Assembly (NCBI GenBank): GCA_026645375.1
Contig: JAPFFX010000388.1
Span: 1 to 9,470 of the forward strand
Direction of reading: 5' to 3'
Length of the DNA: 9,470 nt
From: Citricoccus sp. WCRC_4
GTDB lineage: Bacteria; Actinomycetota; Actinomycetes; Actinomycetales; Micrococcaceae
Shown: positions 6,629-9,470 of the stretch, one piece after another
Layout of the letters: each line of letters starts with the position of its first letter
How positions within the stretch are numbered: the first letter of the stretch is position 1
Translations under genes and position numbers: made by a program
The notes under the pieces: model-generated
What the model was told of the DNA's origin: nothing
Database searches by the model: none
The model's input: the letters and a program-made list of their open reading frames with translations, nothing else

Positions 6629-6666
6629 CGGACCCGGGACACCGCCGAAGCGATGTCCCGGGTCCG
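6629..6666 (-). terminator. Rho-independent terminator of ssrA (UUCG-capped hairpin)
   Basis: CGGACCCGGGACA (6629-6641) is perfectly complementary to 6654-6666. Read on the minus strand the apex is CGC-UUCG-GCG, a stable UUCG tetraloop, joined to the main stem by a U-G pair, for about 17 bp in total. The minus strand then continues CTGTGTTTAACC, a modest U-rich tail. The orientation of the tetraloop and tail shows it mainly ends the tmRNA transcript. It may also stop transcription arriving from fluC. Confidence 0.85.
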
Positions 6667-6676
6667 TCACGGGGAG

Positions 6677-7044
6677 TGGAGATGGCGGGAATTGAACCCG
6701 CGTCCGATGCAGTGTTGTCAGGGCTTCTCCGGGCGCAGTTTGCGCTGGGTGTTACTCGGCCCTGGCTGTCCCGCAAACAGGCAGCCAACCCGGGCCCAGC
6801 CGGATTAATGTCTCCACCACGACCCCCGGCGAGGGTGGTGGACAGTGGCTATCTAATCGACGCCAGGATCCGGGGCGATAGCATCCCCGGGCTGACGGAC
6901 TCGTTCACTGATCAGGCAGCGAGAGCGAAGTCAGTGCGCTTAGATTCGGCACTTGTTGGTTTGCAGAGGGCGTTTCCGAGATAACTCTGCATCCTCGGCC
7001 CGCTTCCCCTGTCGCGACGTGCATCGTCGAAACCGATCATCCCC
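6677..7044 (-). ncRNA. ssrA: Transfer-messenger RNA (tmRNA)
   Basis: tmRNA rescues ribosomes stalled on broken mRNA by acting first as alanyl-tRNA and then as a short template that tags the product for proteolysis. The 5' end reads GGGGATGATCGGTTTCGACG (from 7044), the hallmark tmRNA start. Its first seven bases pair with CATCTCC at the 3' end (6684-6678), giving the acceptor stem with one G-U pair. A discriminator A at 6677 follows. The T arm GCGGG-TTCAATT-CCCGC lies just inside. The genome continues C-T-C after the discriminator, so the CCA tail is not encoded and must be added. The tag frame is at 6950-6912. The length of about 368 nt before CCA is usual for actinobacteria. It lies 112 bases downstream of smpB on the same strand, behind its own SigR-type promoter. 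Confidence 0.95.
6912..6950 (-). other. tmRNA proteolysis-tag reading frame (AESKRTDFALAA)
   Basis: Within the tmRNA, on the minus strand, GCC at 6950-6948 is the likely resume codon. The frame then reads AESKRTDFALAA and ends at TGA (6914-6912). The ALAA ending is the ClpXP recognition signal shared by bacterial tags. The 12-residue length and pattern resemble the mycobacterial tag ADSHQRDYALAA. Confidence 0.9.
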
Positions 7045-7112
7045 ATGTTCTGTTGTCAATCAACCGGTGCCCTGTGGGGTTTCGCTGATCCCCCACCTGG
7101 TCCGGACTGTCC

Positions 7113-7143
7113 AGTATAACCCATGGGCGCCCGCGGGTATTCC
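7113..7143 (-). promoter_or_regulatory. SigR/SigH-type promoter of ssrA
   Basis: On the minus strand GGAAT (7143-7139) is followed by exactly 18 bases and then GTT (7120-7118), a perfect match to the SigR consensus GGAAT-N18-GTT. The GTT runs into TATACT (7118-7113), which could also act as a housekeeping -10, though no TTGACA-like -35 is present. Transcription would start near 7110, giving a leader of about 65 bases that RNase P would remove to leave the mature 5' end at 7044. Confidence 0.75.
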
Positions 7144-7156
7144 CGACGGCGGCGGG

Positions 7157-7663
7157 TCAGGCCGCGCGGCGGTTGCGGATCCGCATGGCGCGCTGGGCCT
7201 CGCGGTTGTCCTGCTTCTCCCGCAACGCCTGGCGCTTGTCGTAGTCCTTCTTGCCCTGGGCCACGCCGATCTCCACCTTGACGCGGCCGTTGCGGAAGTA
7301 CAGCTGCAACGGCACGATGGTGTGCCCCGACTCCTGGATCTGGCGGGAGATCTTCGTCAGCTCCTGGCGGTGCAGCAGCAGCTTGCGGCGGCGGCGGGCC
7401 GCGTGGTTGGTCCAGGACCCGTTGAGGTACTCCGGGATGTAGACCTGCTCGAGGTAGAGCTCGTTGCCGTAGAACACGGCGAACCCGTCCACCAGTGAGG
7501 CGTGGCCCTCCCGCAACGACTTCACCTCGGTGCCCATCAGCGAGATCCCGGCCTCGTAGGTGTCCAGGATGAGGTAGTTGTGGCGGGCCTTGCGGTTGGT
7601 CGCGATGACCTGCCTGCCGTCAGGACCGGCCTTCTTCGACCCGTCAGCGGATTTCTTGGCCAT
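7157..7663 (-). CDS. smpB: SsrA-binding protein SmpB
   Basis: A 168-residue RNA-binding protein that delivers alanyl-tmRNA to stalled ribosomes and occupies the empty mRNA channel with its C-terminal tail. Visible family blocks are NRKARHNYLILDTYEAGI (23-40), the signature GTEVKSLREG, ELYLEQVYIPEY, RRRKLLLHRQEL, and HTIVPLQLYFRNGRVKVEIGVAQGKKDYDKR. A basic tail (about 140-168) would form the helix that enters the channel. The length is normal apart from about 15 extra charged N-terminal residues. The ATG at 7663 is preceded by GGAAGGAG. A possible -10, TACACT, lies at 7709-7704 on the minus strand, without a clear -35. Its RNA partner ssrA lies directly downstream on the same strand. Confidence 0.97.
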   Translation of the reverse strand: MAKKSADGSKKAGPDGRQVIATNRKARHNYLILDTYEAGISLMGTEVKSLREGHASLVDGFAVFYGNELYLEQVYIPEYLNGSWTNHAARRRRKLLLHRQELTKISRQIQESGHTIVPLQLYFRNGRVKVEIGVAQGKKDYDKRQALREKQDNREAQRAMRIRNRRAA

Positions 7664-7788
7664 GGCTTCTCCTTCCGGCCCAGGGGGTTCACACGGACTT
7701 TCCAGTGTACTGCCGCCGTCAAGGGAACGGGCGCGGGCACCGGTCCACCACCCGACGCGATTCGCACAGGACCGGGAGACGGCGATCC

Positions 7789-7817
7789 TTGGCGTGGCCG
7801 GTGGAGGCGAGTACTTT
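7789..7817 (+). promoter_or_regulatory. Sigma-A-like promoter of the amino-acid permease gene
   Basis: TTGGCG (7789-7794) and TACTTT (7812-7817) are separated by the optimal 17 bases. A transcript would begin near 7824, about 40 bases before the ATG at 7863. The 199-base gap 7664-7862 therefore holds this promoter and the divergent smpB promoter region. I see no other gene in it. Confidence 0.55.
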
Positions 7818-7862
7818 CAAGCCATCACGTCCTTTAACTGTGCACGGATAGGCGGGACGGCC

Positions 7863-9314
7863 ATGAAAGCACAGAACCCCAAGTCCATCCTGCGGCGTAT
7901 GCCGATCGACCTCATCGAGGAGGAAAGCAAGCACGCGGTGCTGTCCAAGAGCCTGGGACTCTGGCAGTTGACCGCCCTCGGCGTCGGCGGCATCGTCGGC
8001 GTCGGCATCTTCACCCTGGCCGGACTGGTGGCGCACGGGGACGCGAACAATCCCCCCGTCGGCCCGGCGGTGCTCATCTCCTTCCTCATCGCCGGCCTGG
8101 CCTCCGCGGCCGCGGCGTTGTCCTATGCCGAGTTCGCGGGCATGATCCCCCGGGCCGGCTCGGCGTACACCTACGGCTTCGTGGCCCTGGGCGAGATCAT
8201 CGGCTGGTTCATCGGCTGGGACCTGCTGCTGGAGTACATCGCGATCGTCGCCGTGGTGGCGATCGGCATCTCCGGCTACGCCGAGGCGTTCCTCCAGGGG
8301 TTCGGGCTGGAGCTGCCCACCTGGATGGCCTCGACGCCCGACCAGGGCGAGGGCGGGATCATCAACCTCCCGGCCATCCTCATCTGCCTGCTGGTGACCT
8401 TCATCCTCAGCCGCGGCACGAAGACCTTCGGCCGGTTCGAGCTGATCGCGGTCGGCATCAAGATCCTGTTGATCCTGTTCATCATCGGCCTGGGCGTGTT
8501 CTACATCGACACCGCGAACTTCGACCCGTTCATGCCCTCCGGGTTCGGACCCGTGCTGACGGGTGCGGCCACGGTCTTCTTCGCCGTGTTCGGCTATGAC
8601 GCCATGAGCACGGCGGCCGAGGAGGCGCAGGACGGCACCAAGCACATGCCCAAGGCCATCATCCTGTCGCTGATCATCGCGATGGTCCTCTACGTCGCCG
8701 CCACGCTCGTGCTGACCGGGATGCAGAACTACCGGGACATCGACCCGGAGGCCGGCTTCGCCTCCGCCTTCTACTCTGTGGGCCTGCCCGTGGTCGCCTC
8801 GATCATCTCGATCTTCGCGGTGATCTCGATCATGACCGTGATGGTGACGTTCCTGCTCGGCGTGACCCGGGTGTGGTTCTCCATGAGCCGCGACGGACTG
8901 CTTCCCCCGTGGTTCGCCCGGGTGGACCACCACGGCACGCCACAGCGGGTGACCTGGATCGCCGGCATCGCCTCGGCCGTGCTGGCCGGGATCTTCCCGA
9001 TCCGGGCCGTGGCGGACCTGACCAACATCGGGATCCTGTCCGCCTTCGTGGTCGTCTGCACGGCCGTGATCCTGTTCCGCTACACCCGCCCCGAGGCCGC
9101 GCGGACCTTCCGGCTGCCCTGGATGCCCGTGGTGCCCGCCTTCGGCGTGCTGGCCTCCCTCTTCCTCATCCTGCAGCTGCACTGGGAGACCTGGGTGCGT
9201 TTCGGCGTGTGGCTCGTCATCGGCCTGGTCATCTACTTCGCCTATGGCCGCCGGCACTCCGTGCTCAACGCCGACAGCCCCCACTACCGTCACGACCTGG
9301 CCTCCCGGTCCTGA
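7863..9314 (+). CDS. APC-superfamily amino-acid permease (CAT/YfnA-type)
   Basis: A 483-residue inner-membrane transporter with about 12 hydrophobic segments. The substrate-site signature GVGGIVGVGIF (40-50) lies in TM1. YAEFAGMIPRAGSAYTY (88-104) follows, then LGEIIGWFIGWDLLLEY, and FFAVFGYDAMSTAAEEAQD (239-257). This combination is typical of the cationic amino acid transporter (CAT) branch of the APC superfamily, which includes Bacillus YfnA. Proton-coupled amino-acid uptake is the expected role, but the substrate cannot be told from sequence. The ATG at 7863 is chosen because it gives the normal short cytoplasmic N-terminus (MKAQNPKSILRRMPIDL). In-frame starts further upstream would add an unrelated leader over the promoter and smpB region. 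The site before the ATG is weak (GGCGGGACGG). It stands alone on the + strand between smpB and the M23 gene. Confidence 0.93.
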   Translation: MKAQNPKSILRRMPIDLIEEESKHAVLSKSLGLWQLTALGVGGIVGVGIFTLAGLVAHGDANNPPVGPAVLISFLIAGLASAAAALSYAEFAGMIPRAGSAYTYGFVALGEIIGWFIGWDLLLEYIAIVAVVAIGISGYAEAFLQGFGLELPTWMASTPDQGEGGIINLPAILICLLVTFILSRGTKTFGRFELIAVGIKILLILFIIGLGVFYIDTANFDPFMPSGFGPVLTGAATVFFAVFGYDAMSTAAEEAQDGTKHMPKAIILSLIIAMVLYVAATLVLTGMQNYRDIDPEAGFASAFYSVGLPVVASIISIFAVISIMTVMVTFLLGVTRVWFSMSRDGLLPPWFARVDHHGTPQRVTWIAGIASAVLAGIFPIRAVADLTNIGILSAFVVVCTAVILFRYTRPEAARTFRLPWMPVVPAFGVLASLFLILQLHWETWVRFGVWLVIGLVIYFAYGRRHSVLNADSPHYRHDLASRS

Positions 9315-9348
9315 CCGGCTCGTTCGGGCGGCCCGGGCCGAACGGGTC
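9313..9348. terminator. Possible hairpin terminator between permease and M23 gene
   Basis: CGTTCGG (9321-9327) pairs with CCGAACG (9338-9344) around a GC-rich 10-base loop, and GACC (9313-9316) can pair with GGTC (9345-9348) across a bulge. It lies directly after the permease stop, between convergent genes. There is no T-run, so the call is moderate. Confidence 0.45.
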
Positions 9349-9384
9349 AGAACAGCCCGAGCGAGTCAGAGCAGCCCGAGCGGG
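9347..9384. repeat. Two tandem 19-bp copies spanning the M23 stop codon
   Basis: TCAGAACAGCCCGAGCGAG (9347-9365) is followed immediately by TCAGAGCAGCCCGAGCGGG (9366-9384), with 17 of 19 bases identical. The second copy (first on the minus strand) holds the final codons and stop of the M23 gene. The other copy repeats them just beyond the stop. Confidence 0.85.
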
Positions 9385-9470
9385 TGGACGGCCTGGCCGT
9401 CGAGGGTGGTCTCGAAGTGCAGGTGGCGGCCCGTGGTGTTGCCGGTGGATGCGGTGTACCCGATGACCTG
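9366..9470 (-). CDS. M23 (LytM-type) peptidoglycan metallopeptidase, C-terminal end only
   Basis: Only the last 34 residues and the stop lie in the window, and the gene continues past the right edge. They read from the end of the LytM domain: GYTASTGNTTGRHLHFE (residues 4-20 of the fragment), with the zinc-site motif HxH as H16-L-H18, followed by a short TTLDGQAVHPLGLL end. M23 enzymes cut peptidoglycan cross-links or bridges outside the membrane. Inactive LytM proteins also activate amidases, but here the HxH is kept, which favours an active enzyme. In many actinobacteria an M23 gene lies between ftsEX and smpB, so this is probably that gene. The N-terminal parts (signal peptide, coiled coil) cannot be seen. 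Confidence 0.85.
   Translation of the reverse strand, partial: QVIGYTASTGNTTGRHLHFETTLDGQAVHPLGLL

Noticed and set aside
6586..6984. 132-residue + strand frame containing MAGIEPASD
   Set aside because: It is the antisense of the tmRNA gene. The MAGIEPASD-like peptide is a familiar artefact of translating T-arm and acceptor sequences.
7719..9293. 524-residue minus-strand open frame
   Set aside because: Its composition (Asp, Glu, His, Gly and Arg rich, with no hydrophobic pattern) is the mirror of the high-GC permease codons on the other strand.

Overview
The window is a high-GC stretch (most third codon positions are G or C) of an actinobacterial chromosome. It most resembles Micrococcaceae (the Kocuria / Micrococcus / Arthrobacter / Citricoccus group). 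The evidence is the sigR-rsrA pair, the 24-residue ribosomal protein bL37, the aroA-rsgA-hisN order, the tmRNA tag AESKRTDFALAA, and the protein sequences themselves. No mobile element, CRISPR array, prophage or integration scar is visible. This is largely conserved core genome, not an accessory island.

Layout, left to right: (1) 1-124 holds a strong hairpin, probably the terminator of an upstream gene, and an extended -10 promoter. (2) 125-727 (+) encodes a GDSL/SGNH-like protein in which all three catalytic residues appear to be lost. (3) 890-964 (+) is a tiny gene for ribosomal protein bL37, facing (4) the rsrA and sigR genes (1099-2165, -), with a shared hairpin terminator between them. 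sigR and rsrA overlap by 4 nt and encode a thiol-oxidative-stress sigma factor and its zinc anti-sigma factor. (5) Divergent from sigR runs a tight + strand gene train: aroA (EPSP synthase), rsgA (ribosome-assembly GTPase, 4-nt overlap), hisN (histidinol-phosphatase, 63-nt gap), then two fluC/crcB fluoride-channel subunits (1-nt and 4-nt overlaps). (6) On the minus strand, 6629-7663 holds smpB followed by the tmRNA gene ssrA and its terminator. (7) 7863-9314 (+) is an amino-acid permease of the APC superfamily (CAT/YfnA type). (8) The right edge carries the C-terminal end of an M23 (LytM-type) peptidoglycan peptidase on the minus strand.

How they connect: SigR, held inactive by RsrA until thiols are oxidised, recognises promoters of the form GGAAT-N18-GTT. 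Exactly that sequence lies just upstream of ssrA in this window, so the stress sigma factor encoded here probably drives the trans-translation RNA about 5 kb away. bL37, RsgA, SmpB and tmRNA all serve the ribosome, so much of the window concerns ribosome assembly and rescue. The M23 peptidase normally sits next to smpB in actinobacterial ftsE-ftsX-M23-smpB clusters. Here the permease gene lies between them on the opposite strand.

The best second looks are the SigR-type promoter on ssrA, the degenerate SGNH protein, the paired FluC subunits with a depleted phenylalanine box, the permease interrupting the cell-division/smpB cluster, the tandem copy of the M23 gene's last 19 bases, and the easily missed bL37 gene. 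I found no convincing wholly undescribed system.
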